Shown here: positions 43,388-54,756 of the stretch, piece by piece
Layout of the letters: each line of letters opens with the position of its first letter
Position numbering within the stretch: position 1 is the first letter of the stretch
Assembly (NCBI RefSeq): GCF_028550395.1
Contig: NZ_JAQQKW010000013.1
Coordinates: 25,021-89,020 of the forward strand
Length of the DNA stretch: 64,000 bases
Reading direction: 5' to 3'
Source of the DNA: Asticcacaulis currens
GTDB lineage: Bacteria; Pseudomonadota; Alphaproteobacteria; Caulobacterales; Caulobacteraceae
Program-made: the position numbers and the translations under genes
Notes under the pieces: generated by a model
Databases searched by the model: none
What the model was told of the DNA's origin: nothing
The model's input: only the letters and a program-made list of their open reading frames with translations

Positions 43388-43416
43388 CTTATGACGTCAT
43401 CGGCCCGCAGAGTCAA
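43388..43416 (-). promoter_or_regulatory. rpsD promoter with a palindrome in the spacer
   Basis: On the minus strand, -35 TTGACT (43416-43411) and -10-like CATAAG (43393-43388) are separated by 17 bases. The 10-bp palindrome ATGACGTCAT (43391-43400) overlaps the -10 end of the spacer. The transcript leader would be about 115 bases long, room enough for S4 autoregulation. Confidence 0.55.
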
Positions 43417-43519
43417 GCGCCGCCTGAGAAAGCCCCTTCCGGATAACAGCGTTAAGGTTTCGGCAAGGCGATTCGCTTCATATTAACCCTTGCCCCCTTC
43501 CCGCATCCGGACTGTACCC

Positions 43520-45595
43520 ATGTTTTCGCGCTCGCTCTCTGCCCGCATCGCCATTGTGGGTGCCGTGACGGCTGCCGCCGTTTTCGGCGCCGGTTCCTGG
43601 CTGATTTCGCATCAGACCACCCAGACCTTCGACACGCAAAACACCTCGCTGCAAAATCACGTCGCCGATCAGCAGGTGGCGGCGGTGCGCAACCGGCTCG
43701 ACGTCGCCGCCCGCACCGCGCATGAAATGGCCTCCACACTTGGGGCGCTGCGCAGTCAGGGCATCACCGATCGCAAGGTCTATGACGAAGTCCTTCATGC
43801 GGCCCTGAGCGCCAGCCCGGACATTATCGGTCTGGGCGTCGGTTTCGAACCCGGGGCCCTGGGCGACGATGCGGCCTATGCCGGCAGCGAAGGCCACGAC
43901 GCCACCGGTCGCTACCTGCCCTATTACAATCGCGGCACGGGCCAGGTGATCCGCGAAGTGCTGGTCGATTATGACAAGCCCGGCGCGGGTGACTATTATC
44001 TGCGGCCCAAAAACGAAGACCGCCCCGTGGCGATCGAGCCCTATATCTATCCGATAGCGGGCAAGGACCATCTGCTGTCCTCCTTCTGTGAGCCGATCAA
44101 GGTGTCCGGCACTTTCACCGGCGTCGCCTGCGTCGATATTGATCTGTCGCTGCTGTCGGGCGAAATGGCCAGAGCCAAGCCTTTTGGCGACGGCTTTGTC
44201 GCCCTCGTCTCGGGCAGCGGTCTGGCGGTCAGCTATCCGGGCGGCAAGGGTCTGGGTAAGCCCATTGCCGAGGCCGATGCCAATGTCGCCAGGGTCGCGA
44301 AGGACGCCATCACCAAGAACGGCAGCGCCTCCGGCGATGCCGCCGGGCCGAACGGGGCGTGGCGCTACCTCGCCCTGCCGCTCAATGCCGGAGGGTCGCA
44401 GGACAAATGGGCGGTGGTCGTCGCCGTGCCCAAGGCCACGCTGAATGCCGCGGCGGACGGCAACAACCGCACCATGCTCATCCTGTCCCTCATCAGCATT
44501 GTCGTGGCGGCGGGTATCCTCTTCGTCCTGCTGGGCCGCATGATCGGCTCACCGCTCAAGGGCCTCGGCAAGACCTTCGACCGCATGGCCTCCGGCGATC
44601 ACAATGCCGAGGTGCCCGAAGCGCGACGCGCCGATGAAATCGGCCTGATCGGCAAGGCGGTGATGGGCTTCCGCGAAAGCCTGCGTCTGCGCGCCCGTGC
44701 CGACTCCGACGCCGAAATCCAGCGTCAGGCGGAGGCCGTTGCGGCCCGTAAGGCGGCCATGGCGCATCTCGCCGCCGAGTTCGAAAGCGCCGTGGGCGGC
44801 ATTGTCGATAATGTGGCGCAGGCCTCGCTCGATATGCGCCAGTCGGCCCAGAGCCTGAACCAGATCGCCGAAAGCGCTTCGGGGCAGACCGCCACCATCG
44901 CCTCGGCCACCGAACAGGCGGCCGGAAACGTGCGCACGGTCGCCGCCGCCTCCGAAGAACTGACCGCTTCGATCAACGACATCGCCTCAAAGGCCGAGGC
45001 CTCCTCCACCATCGCCCGCAAGGCCGTCGAAGAGGCCAACCGCTCCGATGCGCGTATCCGCGAACTGGAGGCCGCCGCTGGCAAGGTGGGAGAGGTTGTC
45101 AGCCTGATCCAGGCCATCGCCCAGCAGACCAATCTTCTGGCGCTCAACGCCACCATCGAGGCCGCGCGCGCCGGCGAGGCCGGAAAAGGCTTTGCGGTCG
45201 TCGCCACCGAGGTCAAGTCACTGGCTACCCAGACGGCGCGCGCTACCGACGAAATCGGCGAGCAGATCACCGCCATCCAGCAGGCGACCTCCGCTACAGT
45301 GGAGGCCCTGGGGTCGATCCGCGGCATCATCCATGAGATGAGCGAATTTTCCGTCGGCATTTCGTCCGCCATGGCCCAGCAGGGGGCCGCTACCGACGAT
45401 ATCGCCCGCAATGTCCACGAAGCCGCCAAAGGCACGGATGAGGTCGCCGGGCACATTCATTCGGTAGCCATGGCGACGCGCGAAACCGGTGAAGCCTCGA
45501 CCCGCGTGCTGGAGACGGCGCATCATCTGGTCGATCAGTCCGAAGCCCTTAAAGGGCGCGTTCAGGCCTTCGTGGCGCAGGTGCGTCAGGGGTAA
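43520..45595 (+). CDS. Methyl-accepting chemotaxis protein with periplasmic Cache sensor
   Basis: A 691-residue chemoreceptor. Transmembrane helix 1 is at about residues 8-29. A periplasmic dCache-type ligand-binding domain is at about 35-315 ([35 protein letters not shown]). Helix 2 is at about 322-344, HAMP at about 345-400, and the signalling domain contains the invariant hairpin tip [30 protein letters not shown] (about 538-567). No C-terminal NWETF-type pentapeptide is seen. Ligands are unknown; many Cache receptors of this type detect amino acids or carboxylates. Confidence 0.93.
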   Translation: MFSRSLSARIAIVGAVTAAAVFGAGSWLISHQTTQTFDTQNTSLQNHVADQQVAAVRNRLDVAARTAHEMASTLGALRSQGITDRKVYDEVLHAALSASPDIIGLGVGFEPGALGDDAAYAGSEGHDATGRYLPYYNRGTGQVIREVLVDYDKPGAGDYYLRPKNEDRPVAIEPYIYPIAGKDHLLSSFCEPIKVSGTFTGVACVDIDLSLLSGEMARAKPFGDGFVALVSGSGLAVSYPGGKGLGKPIAEADANVARVAKDAITKNGSASGDAAGPNGAWRYLALPLNAGGSQDKWAVVVAVPKATLNAAADGNNRTMLILSLISIVVAAGILFVLLGRMIGSPLKGLGKTFDRMASGDHNAEVPEARRADEIGLIGKAVMGFRESLRLRARADSDAEIQRQAEAVAARKAAMAHLAAEFESAVGGIVDNVAQASLDMRQSAQSLNQIAESASGQTATIASATEQAAGNVRTVAAASEELTASINDIASKAEASSTIARKAVEEANRSDARIRELEAAAGKVGEVVSLIQAIAQQTNLLALNATIEAARAGEAGKGFAVVATEVKSLATQTARATDEIGEQITAIQQATSATVEALGSIRGIIHEMSEFSVGISSAMAQQGAATDDIARNVHEAAKGTDEVAGHIHSVAMATRETGEASTRVLETAHHLVDQSEALKGRVQAFVAQVRQG

Positions 45596-45610
45596 CAGGC
45601 CCAGAAGCGG

Positions 45611-45645
45611 AAATAAAAAAAGCCCCGGCATGTCCGGGGCTTTTT
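45611..45645. terminator. Bidirectional terminator between the MCP and CorC-type genes
   Basis: The perfect stem AGCCCCGG / CCGGGGCT with a 5-base loop is flanked by A-rich bases at 45611-45620 and TTTTT at 45641-45645, giving T-runs on both strands. Confidence 0.92.
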
Positions 45646-45661
45646 GGCATTTGCTGAGACG

Positions 45662-47008
45662 CTACTCCTCGTCCGCCTCGTCCTTTTCAGGCTTGCGGAG
45701 GGGGGTGAACAGCAGCTTGTCGATGCGGCGTTCGTCCATGTCGATCACCTCGACGCGGTGATGACCCAGAGTCAGGATTTCGCCCTCCTTGGGGAAGCGC
45801 CCCAGACGGTGCAGGACCAGACCCGCCGCCGTGTGATAGCCGGTGCCCGGCTCATAGGCTTCATCCAGCGCTTCCGACAGTTCGAACAGGTCGGCGCGCC
45901 CATCGACCAGACACGAACCGTCCTCACGGTGCAGGATCATCGGCTGTTCGTCGTCGTGCTCCTCATTGAAGTCACCGGCGATCATTTCCAGCAGGTCGGT
46001 CGGCGTCAGCACGCCTTCGATGGTGCCGAACTCATTGACGACAAAGGCGATATGCAGCTTCGACGCCTTGAACATGTCGAGCGCCTGAAGAAGCGAGGTC
46101 GTGTCGGGAATATAGATGGGCTCGGCAATCAGCTTTTGCAGGTCGAGCGGTTCGCCGCTCAGGAGCGTATCGGCGACGTCGCGCTTGTGTAGGATACCGA
46201 TGGGGTTTTCCATGTCCTGCCCGCGCACCACGACGATGCGCGAATAGGGGCAGGCGCGGATGTCGTTGCGGATGACCTTTTCTTCGTCATCTATGGAAAT
46301 CCAGTACACTTCCGGACGCGGCGTCATGGCCACCCGCGCCGGGCGGTCACCGAGGCGCATCACCTCGGTCATCATGGCCTGTTCGGCCGGCTCGATCAGG
46401 CCCGCGCCCATACCTTCGGCCAGAGCGGTTTCCACCTCTTCCTGGGTGATGGTCTCGCCCTTTTCGTCGCGAATACCCAGAAGACGCAGGACCAGCGTGG
46501 TCGAGCCGGTCAACAGCGTCACAAACGGCCCCATACCCATGGCCAGAAACGACAGCGGGCGCGACACAAAACCGGCAATGGTTTCCGGAAAGATCAGCGC
46601 CACGCGCTTGGGCACCAGCTCGCCGACGATCAGCGACAGATAGGTCAGGAGGACAACGACGATACCGGTGGCCAGTGCCTCGCTATAGGGGGCGACGGCC
46701 GGGAAGTTATGCTCCAGCAGATGATCCAGCTCGCTGGCGATGGTGGCCTGACCATAGGCACCGGCCAGAATACCGATCAGGGTAATGCCGACCTGCACCG
46801 CCGAGAGGAAGCGCGTCGGGTCCTGCGACAGCTTGAGCGCCTGTTGTGCCCCCTTATCCCCCTTGTCGGCACGGCTTTGCAGCTTGGCACGTCGAGACGA
46901 CACCACGGCCAGTTCGGACATGGCAAATATGCCGTTCAGCACCACCAGAAGGAGGACGACGGCACAGGCAAGGAGTAACATTGGGGGGAAGATCCGGAAC
47001 GAAGCCAT
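45662..47008 (-). CDS. CNNM/CBS/CorC-domain transporter (HlyC/CorC, hemolysin-like family)
   Basis: A 448-residue membrane protein with an N-terminal CNNM domain of three or four helices (about residues 8-200, LVVLNGIFAMSELAVVSSR), a pair of CBS domains (about 215-345, MTPRPEVYWISID) and a C-terminal CorC_HlyC domain (about 360-440, LVDGRADLFELSEAL). Family members move or regulate divalent cations such as Mg2+ or Co2+. The older hemolysin name is based on Brachyspira TlyC and is not evidence of toxicity. The start has GGAG seven bases upstream. Confidence 0.93.
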   Translation of the reverse strand: MASFRIFPPMLLLACAVVLLLVVLNGIFAMSELAVVSSRRAKLQSRADKGDKGAQQALKLSQDPTRFLSAVQVGITLIGILAGAYGQATIASELDHLLEHNFPAVAPYSEALATGIVVVLLTYLSLIVGELVPKRVALIFPETIAGFVSRPLSFLAMGMGPFVTLLTGSTTLVLRLLGIRDEKGETITQEEVETALAEGMGAGLIEPAEQAMMTEVMRLGDRPARVAMTPRPEVYWISIDDEEKVIRNDIRACPYSRIVVVRGQDMENPIGILHKRDVADTLLSGEPLDLQKLIAEPIYIPDTTSLLQALDMFKASKLHIAFVVNEFGTIEGVLTPTDLLEMIAGDFNEEHDDEQPMILHREDGSCLVDGRADLFELSEALDEAYEPGTGYHTAAGLVLHRLGRFPKEGEILTLGHHRVEVIDMDERRIDKLLFTPLRKPEKDEADEE

Positions 47009-47155
47009 CCTGCGGCTCCACGGCTTATGCTAGTCACTAAACTGTGCGGGCGCAATATTTTACGCAAGCGCTTTCCGGATTACACCCTAACAGTTTCGTT
47101 ATTTGATCCGTGGGCGTTCTGAGCGCGTACTGAACACATCATCAGGGAGGGGTTC

Positions 47156-47713
47156 ATGAAACTCAAGATTACGCTGGGTGTGGGTCTGTGGGCGCTGGGT
47201 GCGTCAATGGTCCACGCCGCCGATCTCACGCCCCAGCAGGCGCTGCTCAGTCTGCAAGGGGAATGGACCGGGGCGCTGGAATACCGGGATTACCAGAGCG
47301 ATCAGTGGTTTGGCCTGCCCGTCAGCCGCACAGTGACGGTGCTGGAGGACAAGGCGACGGTTCTGGAAACCTCACGCTATGACGACGGCCCAAAGACCGG
47401 CATCGTCTATATCTATAGCCTCTCCGCCTTTGAGCCGGATGGCAGGACTCTGGCCAGCGCCAGCTTTCGCAAGGGCAAACCGGCCTCCGAAGACCGCGAA
47501 ACGGTCAGCCTCGCCAAAGGGGCGACGGCGGACAACTGGACCCTCTATTTCGAAAGCACCGCCACGGATGACGAGCGTCCGGCGCGTATCCGCGTTACGA
47601 TGACGTATAAGGACAATGCCTATACGACGCTGAAACAGATCGACTTTACAGACGATGCCACCGAAACCTGGGTCACGCGCAATCGCTCACACATGAAACG
47701 GGTTAAGCCTTAA
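47156..47713 (+). CDS. Exported protein of unknown function
   Basis: A 185-residue secreted protein. The signal peptide is ITLGVGLWALGASMVHAA. The mature part (LSLQGEWTGALEYRDYQSD..., later ETWVTRNRSHMKRV) looks like a single beta-barrel of the lipocalin/DUF1579-like kind, since it opens with an L-x-G-x-W-x-G signature; this is a weak fold guess. AGGGAGGGG precedes the ATG. The final 11 bases overlap the convergent fghA gene. Confidence 0.75.
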   Translation: MKLKITLGVGLWALGASMVHAADLTPQQALLSLQGEWTGALEYRDYQSDQWFGLPVSRTVTVLEDKATVLETSRYDDGPKTGIVYIYSLSAFEPDGRTLASASFRKGKPASEDRETVSLAKGATADNWTLYFESTATDDERPARIRVTMTYKDNAYTTLKQIDFTDDATETWVTRNRSHMKRVKP

Positions 47714-48536
47714 GCCGCCGGGTGTGGAAGTCGAGGTGGTCGTCGATGAAGCTGGCGATGAAATAATAGCTGTGGTCATAGCCTTCGTGTCGGCGCAGGG
47801 TCAGCTTTTGCCCGGCCACCTTGGCTGCCTGCTCCAGAAGATGCGGCATCAGTTGCGTCTCAAGAAAAGGATCGGCCAGCCCCTGATCGACCAGAATCTC
47901 ATCAAACGGCAGGGCCTTGCCCCTGGCCAGACGCAAGGCCGCGTCAGAACGCTCCCACGCCTCGTGTGAGGGCCCCAGATAGGCAGTCATCGCCTTTTGC
48001 CCCCACGGACAGTGGACGGGCGAAGCGATAGGGGCAAAGGCCGAAACCGATTTGAACAGGTGCGGATAGTTCATGGCGAGCGTCAGCGCCCCGTGCCCGC
48101 CCATCGAATGGCCGGACAGACCCACGCGACTCATATCCGCCGGAAATTCCGCCGCGATCAGCTCCAGCAGGTCGTGCGTGACGTAGGTTTCCATCTGGAA
48201 ATGCGCCGCCCACGGGCTTTGCGTGGCATTGACGTAGAAGCCCGCCCCCTGCCCCAGATCATAGGCCTCATCATTGGCAACCCCCTCACCGCGCGGTGAG
48301 GTATCCGGTGCCACGATCATCAGACCCAGTTCGGCCGCACGCTTATAGGCCCCGGCCTTTTCCGTGAAATTGTTGGCTGTGCAGGTTAGCCCCGACAGCC
48401 AGATCAGCACCGGGAAAGGCCCCTCACCTTCCGGTACGAAGACGCTCAGCGCCATGGGCGTCTGGGTCGCCGCCGAGTCGTGCTTCACAAAGCTCAGCGT
48501 GCCTCCGAACAGGCGGTGTTGCGCGGTAATGTCCAT
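47703..48536 (-). CDS. fghA: S-formylglutathione hydrolase
   Basis: A 277-residue esterase-D family enzyme that hydrolyses S-formylglutathione to formate and glutathione, the last step of glutathione-dependent formaldehyde oxidation. The nucleophile is in GLSGHSMGGHGAL (Ser about residue 147), with VLIWLSGLTCTANNF and the final GYDHSYYFIASFIDDHL (catalytic His). It is third in an operon after frmA and a GNAT gene; the strong GAGGGG site supports the start. Confidence 0.96.
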   Translation of the reverse strand: MDITAQHRLFGGTLSFVKHDSAATQTPMALSVFVPEGEGPFPVLIWLSGLTCTANNFTEKAGAYKRAAELGLMIVAPDTSPRGEGVANDEAYDLGQGAGFYVNATQSPWAAHFQMETYVTHDLLELIAAEFPADMSRVGLSGHSMGGHGALTLAMNYPHLFKSVSAFAPIASPVHCPWGQKAMTAYLGPSHEAWERSDAALRLARGKALPFDEILVDQGLADPFLETQLMPHLLEQAAKVAGQKLTLRRHEGYDHSYYFIASFIDDHLDFHTRRLKA

Positions 48537-48546
48537 GATAAGCCCC

Positions 48547-49307
48547 TCAGATCAGTCGGCGCAGCAGGATACCGGGCAGGATGACGCCCTCGGCCATGTG
48601 AATTTCAATCAGATTTTCACGCTTGAAGCCCAGCGTCCGGTAAAACCCTTCGGCATTGAGCCCCGAATAGCAGACAAACTCGCGCAGGCCCGCCGCCTTG
48701 GCCTCTTTGAGGCAGTGCTGGAACAAGCGGCTGCCGACGCCGAACCCGGCAAAGTCCGGATGCGTGGCAAAGTGGCGGATATGGGCGACACCTTCGATCA
48801 CTTCGCCCGAACCGGGGGCTTCGCGGGTGAAACCGCCGCACGCCGCGATCTGCCCGTCCATATCGGCCATGACGTAGAAGGTGCCGCAGGTCAGGAGCGC
48901 CGGGTCAAGCACGGTCAGAAACGGCAGCACCTCCTCGACCAGATCAGAGCCGTAGGACCGGTGCAGGCCCTCCTCATAGGCCAGACCCAGCATGTCCTCG
49001 ATATCGGCGCGGTCTTCGGGGCGCGCGACCGTCAGCGCCAGCGATTCGGCATAGTCGCGGTCATCACCCGTATCGACACCGAACAGGACGTGTGGCTCCC
49101 ACGGCCACGACCCGTGCCAGTTCTTTTGCAGGCACGACGAATGACACCAGAAGTCCTGCGCCAGAGGCGAAAACTTGGCGGCGCGCCAGTGCGGCATCCA
49201 CGTCGCGGTCAGGGTCACGGCGGCGTTTTCGTCCTCGATCGGCTCGGAACAGAAGACGCAGCTATAGGGTTCGACGTGCTCGATTTCGAAATCGTCGTCG
49301 TCTTCCA

Positions 49308-49308
<1 letters not shown>
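48547..49308 (-). CDS. GNAT acetyltransferase with N-terminal Cys-rich motif, in the formaldehyde operon
   Basis: A 253-residue protein. The first about 75 residues contain CVFC (C17, C20) and CHSSC (C55, H56, C59), spacing compatible with a small zinc site, and many aromatic residues. The rest is a GNAT fold: HIRHFATHPDFAGFGVGSRLF carries the acetyl-CoA loop, and GLNAEGFYRTLGFKREN the C-terminal strand. Its ATG overlaps the frmA stop (TGATG), and fghA follows 10 bases later, so it is cotranscribed with formaldehyde genes. Substrate unknown; homologues with this fusion were not recognised. Confidence 0.82.
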
Positions 49309-50417
<1,109 letters not shown>

Positions 50418-50826
50418 GGGGTCTCTCCGTGAGAGCGCATTCCCAAAAGTGTGAAACGGTTTTTGGAACAGAATGCGCGGTCAGACAAAAACGTTAAAAG
50501 CACCGCTTCGATTCCCTCTGAACGAAACGCGCCCTAACCTGAAGCCGAACCTAAGACCCCGCTCCGCGCCGGGCAAGCCCAAACCGGCACGTGGCGCCGA
50601 TAAAAGCTGTGTTTAAACCGCGTCGCAGTATGCCCCCCGACCGGTAATCGAAGACCATCGCCATCCTCTTGTTTTAAAAACAATTTTTTGTGATGCCACT
50701 TCGGCGATAGAGAAAGCCTTAAGACTCTGCGCGTAATTTGTAACCCTGTTATATACCGGAGAGGCGCATCTCGGCGGGGTCAACCCTTAGCCGCTTTGGC
50801 TTTCCGGACAGAGTTCGGGGTAAAAA
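50418..50826. repeat. Intergenic region with an alphaproteobacterial REP-like element (50435-50531)
   Basis: This 409-base region upstream of frmA holds a two-part palindromic element. Arms GCGCATTC-CCAAAA and TTTTGG-AACA-GAATGCGC (50435-50478) form a hairpin, followed by GCACCGCTTCGATTCC and TCTGAACGAAACGCGC (to 50531). The style of both parts matches a repeat I have seen in other Alphaproteobacteria. No gene is seen; the part next to 50827 should hold the promoter of the chemoreceptor gene. Confidence 0.55.
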
Positions 50827-52500
50827 ATGAGCATCAAGTTTAAGATTCTGGCGCTGGTCGCCGCCTTCGCCATCATCGCTTCGGCCATTACGGGGCTGGG
50901 TCTGGCAACCATCGGAGACTACAACAAGATTTTGGCCAGCTACGGCAATGCCAACCAGAACGCCTATAATGGCGAAAAGCTCAACCGGCTTGTGACGCTT
51001 GTGGTGATGGAATCCCGCGGCGTGTACATGGCCGAAAACACCGAAAAGGCCAAGAAGTTCGCCGATGGCGTCGATAAGGGTCTCGACGATATTCAGGCGC
51101 TTCTGACCTCCTGGAAGGCCACGCTTGAGCCCAACGAACTGCCGGCCTTTGCCGCCGTCGAAGCCAAGGCGCAGCAATTCATCACCTTCCGCCGGGAAAT
51201 CGCCCGCGTGGGCCGCGACATCGCGCCGGAAGAAGCCAACAAACTGGGCAATAACGAAGCCAACCGCGCCAACCGTTCGGGCTTCCAGAAAGACATCGAC
51301 GCCATGGTGACCGCCATCCGCGCCGATCTGGATAAGTCGCAGGCCGAGGTGGCCGCCTACAGCAAAACCCGCTCCACCCTCTTCCTGCTGATGGCCGTCA
51401 CGGGCATTCTAGCCCTTCTGGCCGTCTCCCTGTGGGTCGCCATCAAGGCCATTTCGCGCCCGATCCAGAACATCGACCGCAGCGTGACGCGCATTTCCGA
51501 AGGCGCCTATGACACGCCGATTCCGGACCATACGGCGAAGGACGAAATCGGCAGCCTGTGGCGTTCGATCCGCGTCCTGCGCGACCGCGCCGCCGAAGCC
51601 GAACAGCTTAAATTCGAGCAGCAGATGGCCGAGAAGCGCGCCTATCAGGAACTGATGGCCGAACGTAACCGCATCGCGGCCGAGTTTGAAAAGCACATGG
51701 GCGAACTGGCCACGCGCTTCATCTCCTCGTCGCGTACCGTTGCCGAAGCCGCCCGCGGCCTCAACGAAACCGCTGAGGACACCTCAACCCGCGCCGCTTC
51801 GGTGTCGCAGGCCGCTATTGACGCTGCCAACAATGTGCAGAACGTTGCCGCCGCCACCGAGGAATTGTCGGCCAGCGTCGGCGAAATCAACCATCAGGTC
51901 GTCCGCACCGCCGAAGTAACGCAAAGCGCCGTCGAAGAAGCCAAGAAGACCGAAGAGGCCATTCAGACGCTTTCGACCGCCGCCCAGCAGATCGGTGAGG
52001 TCATCAACCTCATTCAGGCCATCGCCGCCCAGACCAACCTGCTGGCGCTCAACGCCACCATCGAATCGGCACGCGCCGGGGAAGCCGGTAAGGGCTTTGC
52101 CGTTGTGGCCTCCGAAGTGAAGCAACTGGCGCAGCAAACCGCCAAGGCCACCGACGACATCCGCTCCAAGATTTCGGAAATCCAGTCGGCAACGGCGGTC
52201 ACGGTCGGCTCCATCGACGCCATCGTCCGGACGATCGAAACCATCGGCGGTCTGACCGGCTCTATCGCGGCCTCGGTCGAACAACAGGGCGCGGCGACCA
52301 ATGAAATCGCCGCCAATACCAACCGCGCCGCTACCGGTACGCGCGACGTGACCGGCCACATTACCGGCGTCGATCAGGCGGCCCAGATGACCGGCCACGC
52401 GGCGCAGCAACTACTGGGCCTGTCGTCGGAACTGGAAGAACGCTCCGCCGACCTGCAAGGTGAGGTCGTGGCCTTCGTGCAGCGCCTGCGCGCCGCGTAA
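50827..52500 (+). CDS. Methyl-accepting chemotaxis protein with short four-helix sensor
   Basis: A 557-residue chemoreceptor. Membrane helix 1 is at about residues 7-29. The periplasmic part (about 30-185) is helical and resembles 4HB_MCP sensors ([23 protein letters not shown]). Helix 2 is at about 188-210, followed by a HAMP domain with [17 protein letters not shown] and a signalling domain with the tip sequence [31 protein letters not shown]. It differs from the Cache receptor at 43520 in sensor type. A perfect terminator follows. Confidence 0.94.
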   Translation: MSIKFKILALVAAFAIIASAITGLGLATIGDYNKILASYGNANQNAYNGEKLNRLVTLVVMESRGVYMAENTEKAKKFADGVDKGLDDIQALLTSWKATLEPNELPAFAAVEAKAQQFITFRREIARVGRDIAPEEANKLGNNEANRANRSGFQKDIDAMVTAIRADLDKSQAEVAAYSKTRSTLFLLMAVTGILALLAVSLWVAIKAISRPIQNIDRSVTRISEGAYDTPIPDHTAKDEIGSLWRSIRVLRDRAAEAEQLKFEQQMAEKRAYQELMAERNRIAAEFEKHMGELATRFISSSRTVAEAARGLNETAEDTSTRAASVSQAAIDAANNVQNVAAATEELSASVGEINHQVVRTAEVTQSAVEEAKKTEEAIQTLSTAAQQIGEVINLIQAIAAQTNLLALNATIESARAGEAGKGFAVVASEVKQLAQQTAKATDDIRSKISEIQSATAVTVGSIDAIVRTIETIGGLTGSIAASVEQQGAATNEIAANTNRAATGTRDVTGHITGVDQAAQMTGHAAQQLLGLSSELEERSADLQGEVVAFVQRLRAA

Positions 52501-52532
52501 CGCGCTTAAGACAAAGCGTTTCCGATAAAATC

Positions 52533-52567
52533 CCCCCGCCGGTGCGTGTCTCCGGCGGGGGTTTTTT
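52533..52567 (+). terminator. Terminator after the second chemoreceptor gene
   Basis: The stem CCCCCGCCGG / CCGGCGGGGG (52533-52542 and 52552-52561) is followed by six T's. The T-run touches the stop codon of the convergent ung gene at 52566-52568. Confidence 0.9.
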
Positions 52568-53279
52568 ATGCGTCCAGAGGATTGTCCGGCAGCTTCCAGT
52601 CGATAGGCGTCACGCCCTGCGCCTTTAGCCAGTCATTGGTTTTGGAAAAGGGCCGGCTGCCCAGAAAGCCGTTGTGCGCCGACAAAGGCGACGGGTGCGC
52701 CGATTTCAGCACCAGATGGCGCGAGGCATCGACAAAGGCCGCTTTTTTCTGCGCATAGGCCCCCCACAGGATGAAGACGACGGGCTGCGGTAACGCATTG
52801 ACGCGTGCAATCACCGCGTCGGTGAACCTTTCCCAGCCGCGCCCCTGATGCGCCGCCGCCTTGCCCTCCTCGACCGTCAGGACGCTGTTGAGCAGCAGCA
52901 CCCCCTGCTTGGCCCAGTGTTCCAGAAAGCCATGCCGCGCGGGCGGGATGCCGAGATCGCTCTGCATCTCCTTGTAGATATTGACCAGAGACGGCGGGAT
53001 GCGCACGCCCGGCCGCACGCTGAAACACAGGCCGTGCGCCTGACCTTCGCCGTGATAGGGGTCCTGCCCCAGAATGACGACCTTGACCTGATCGAGCGGC
53101 GTCAGGTCCAGCGCCCGGAAATACTCGCTGCCCTTGGGGAAGATGCGCTTGCCGTGGGCCTTTTCGTCTTTCAGAAAGGCCTTGAGCGATTGCATGTACG
53201 GGCTGTGGAATTCCGGCGTCAGCGCTGCCTTCCAGCCGGGTTCGAGGCTAATGCCGTCCGTTGCAGGCGTGGCGGTCAT
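52566..53279 (-). CDS. ung: Uracil-DNA glycosylase, family 1
   Basis: A 237-residue enzyme removing uracil from DNA. The catalytic Asp lies in [22 protein letters not shown] and the His loop in [30 protein letters not shown] is conserved. The ATG at 53279 fits the family; the reading frame upstream encodes nothing homologous. Its stop overlaps the T-run of the preceding terminator. Confidence 0.96.
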   Translation of the reverse strand: MTATPATDGISLEPGWKAALTPEFHSPYMQSLKAFLKDEKAHGKRIFPKGSEYFRALDLTPLDQVKVVILGQDPYHGEGQAHGLCFSVRPGVRIPPSLVNIYKEMQSDLGIPPARHGFLEHWAKQGVLLLNSVLTVEEGKAAAHQGRGWERFTDAVIARVNALPQPVVFILWGAYAQKKAAFVDASRHLVLKSAHPSPLSAHNGFLGSRPFSKTNDWLKAQGVTPIDWKLPDNPLDA

Positions 53280-53461
53280 AATATCTATCCTTTGGCACGG
53301 TAAGACATGATGTGTGGTGCCGAGACCTGCCCCCGACTCTGCGCCCGCGTCAAGCCGACGGATCGTCTGCCTGTCCGCGTAAAACCGCACAGACCAATTG
53401 ATAACCGTTCGCAAGCATGAGAGACTGCGAGCGGGCGGGACTGATGAGAGAAGGAATTTCC

Positions 53462-53980
53462 ATGCGCACATTCGCATTCGCCGCGGCCGTGATCCTCGCC
53501 GCCACACCGGTCTTTGCCGCCCCGGCCACATCAGACCTGATCGGTAATGACGGCAAGACCATCGGCACCGTCACCGTCACCCCGGCCCCCAAGGGCGTCA
53601 TCCTGCACATCGAAGCGACGGGCCTCAGCGAAGGCTGGCACGGCGTGCACTTCCATTCAAAAGGCGACTGCGGCGACACGGCCAAGTTCCAGAATTCCGG
53701 CGGCCACGTCCATGACGCCAGCCACGGCGCGCTGGTGCACGGCCTGCTTAACCCCGCCGCCAATGACGATGGCGACCTGACCAATATCTATGCCGGTAAG
53801 GACGGCGTGGCCAGGGCCGAAATCTTCTCGTCGCTGGTCAGCTATGAACCCACCCCTGGCAAGTCGGCCCTGAAAGACGCCGACGGCGCGGCGGTCGTTG
53901 TCCATGCTTCGCCCGACGACTATTCGAGCCAGCCCATCGGGGGTGCCGGGGCGCGCGTTGCCTGTGCGGTGGTGAAATAG
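53462..53980 (+). CDS. sodC: Periplasmic Cu/Zn superoxide dismutase
   Basis: A 172-residue exported enzyme. The signal peptide is [19 protein letters not shown]. Metal ligands are seen in [13 protein letters not shown] (copper His pair and start of the disulfide) and [15 protein letters not shown] (bridging and zinc His), with the final [10 protein letters not shown] supplying another copper His and ARVACAVV the partner Cys. The ATG at 53462 has GAGAAGGAA close upstream. It protects envelope components from exogenous superoxide. Confidence 0.95.
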   Translation: MRTFAFAAAVILAATPVFAAPATSDLIGNDGKTIGTVTVTPAPKGVILHIEATGLSEGWHGVHFHSKGDCGDTAKFQNSGGHVHDASHGALVHGLLNPAANDDGDLTNIYAGKDGVARAEIFSSLVSYEPTPGKSALKDADGAAVVVHASPDDYSSQPIGGAGARVACAVVK

Positions 53981-53985
53981 CCGGT

Positions 53986-54017
53986 AAAAAAGCCCCTTCC
54001 AGGAGGCCGGAAGGGGC
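53986..54017 (-). terminator. Terminator hairpin between sodC and the RluA-type gene
   Basis: The stem GCCCCTTCC / GGAAGGGGC (53992-54000 and 54009-54017) has an A-run at 53986-53991, so the T-run is on the minus strand. It lies 120 bases beyond the RluA-type stop; as a stable hairpin it could also protect the sodC mRNA end. Confidence 0.72.
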
Positions 54018-54138
54018 AGTGGCTCAGGGAAGTCACCCAGAAAAGACTTCAATGAGAACTCTCACCCCCTCACTATGACGCTACACGTATAGCGATCCCA
54101 TCGGGGAAGCGCGCGCGCCCATAAGAAACCGGTAAATT

Positions 54139-54756
54139 TCAAAACGCGGGTGCGGCAGCGACCTCGATCCTGCGCCCGTCTGCCGGATGCGGAAATGCCA
54201 GATATTCGGCATGGAGCCGCAATCGCGGGCTGAGCGCGCGCACCTCATCCGGCGCATAAAACTCATCGCCCAGTATCGGATGGCCCAGCGCCATCATATG
54301 CACCCGGAGCTGATGCGAACGCCCGGTAACGGGCTCCAGCACCACCCGCGTGCGCCCCGCCTCGCGCGCCAGAACCGTGTAGCGGGTCAGCGAGGGTTTT
54401 CCGACCTCATGATCGACCTTCTGGCGCGGGCGATTGGGCCAGTCGCAGATCAGCGGCAGATCGACCTCGCCCTGCTCGGCGGCCACCTCACCAGCGACCT
54501 CTGCCACATAACGCTTGGCGACCTGTCGCTCCGCAAAGGCGATGGACAGGGCACGGTGCGCCTCAGCTCCCCGCGCCATCAGGATCAGGCCGGAGGTCGC
54601 CATATCCAGCCGATGCACAATCAGGGCGTCCGGCCACCGGGCCTGCACGCGCAGGGCCAGCGAGTCTTTGTTCTCCGGCAACCGTCCCGGCACAGACAGC
54701 AGGCCCGCCGGTTTATCGAAGACCAGCACGCTATCGTCGGCATAAAGCGGCGTCAT
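54139..54756 (-). CDS. RluA-family RNA pseudouridine synthase
   Basis: A 205-residue pseudouridine synthase. The catalytic Asp is in VHRLDMATSGLIL, and the family motif KPAGLLSVPGR and C-terminal GRSHQLRVHMMALGHPILGDEFY are present. No S4 domain is visible, so it is a single-domain RluA (23S A746/tRNA 32-like) relative; the target site is not deducible. Its ATG at 54756 overlaps the stop of the M23 peptidase gene by one base (TGATG). Confidence 0.93.
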   Translation of the reverse strand: MTPLYADDSVLVFDKPAGLLSVPGRLPENKDSLALRVQARWPDALIVHRLDMATSGLILMARGAEAHRALSIAFAERQVAKRYVAEVAGEVAAEQGEVDLPLICDWPNRPRQKVDHEVGKPSLTRYTVLAREAGRTRVVLEPVTGRSHQLRVHMMALGHPILGDEFYAPDEVRALSPRLRLHAEYLAFPHPADGRRIEVAAAPAF

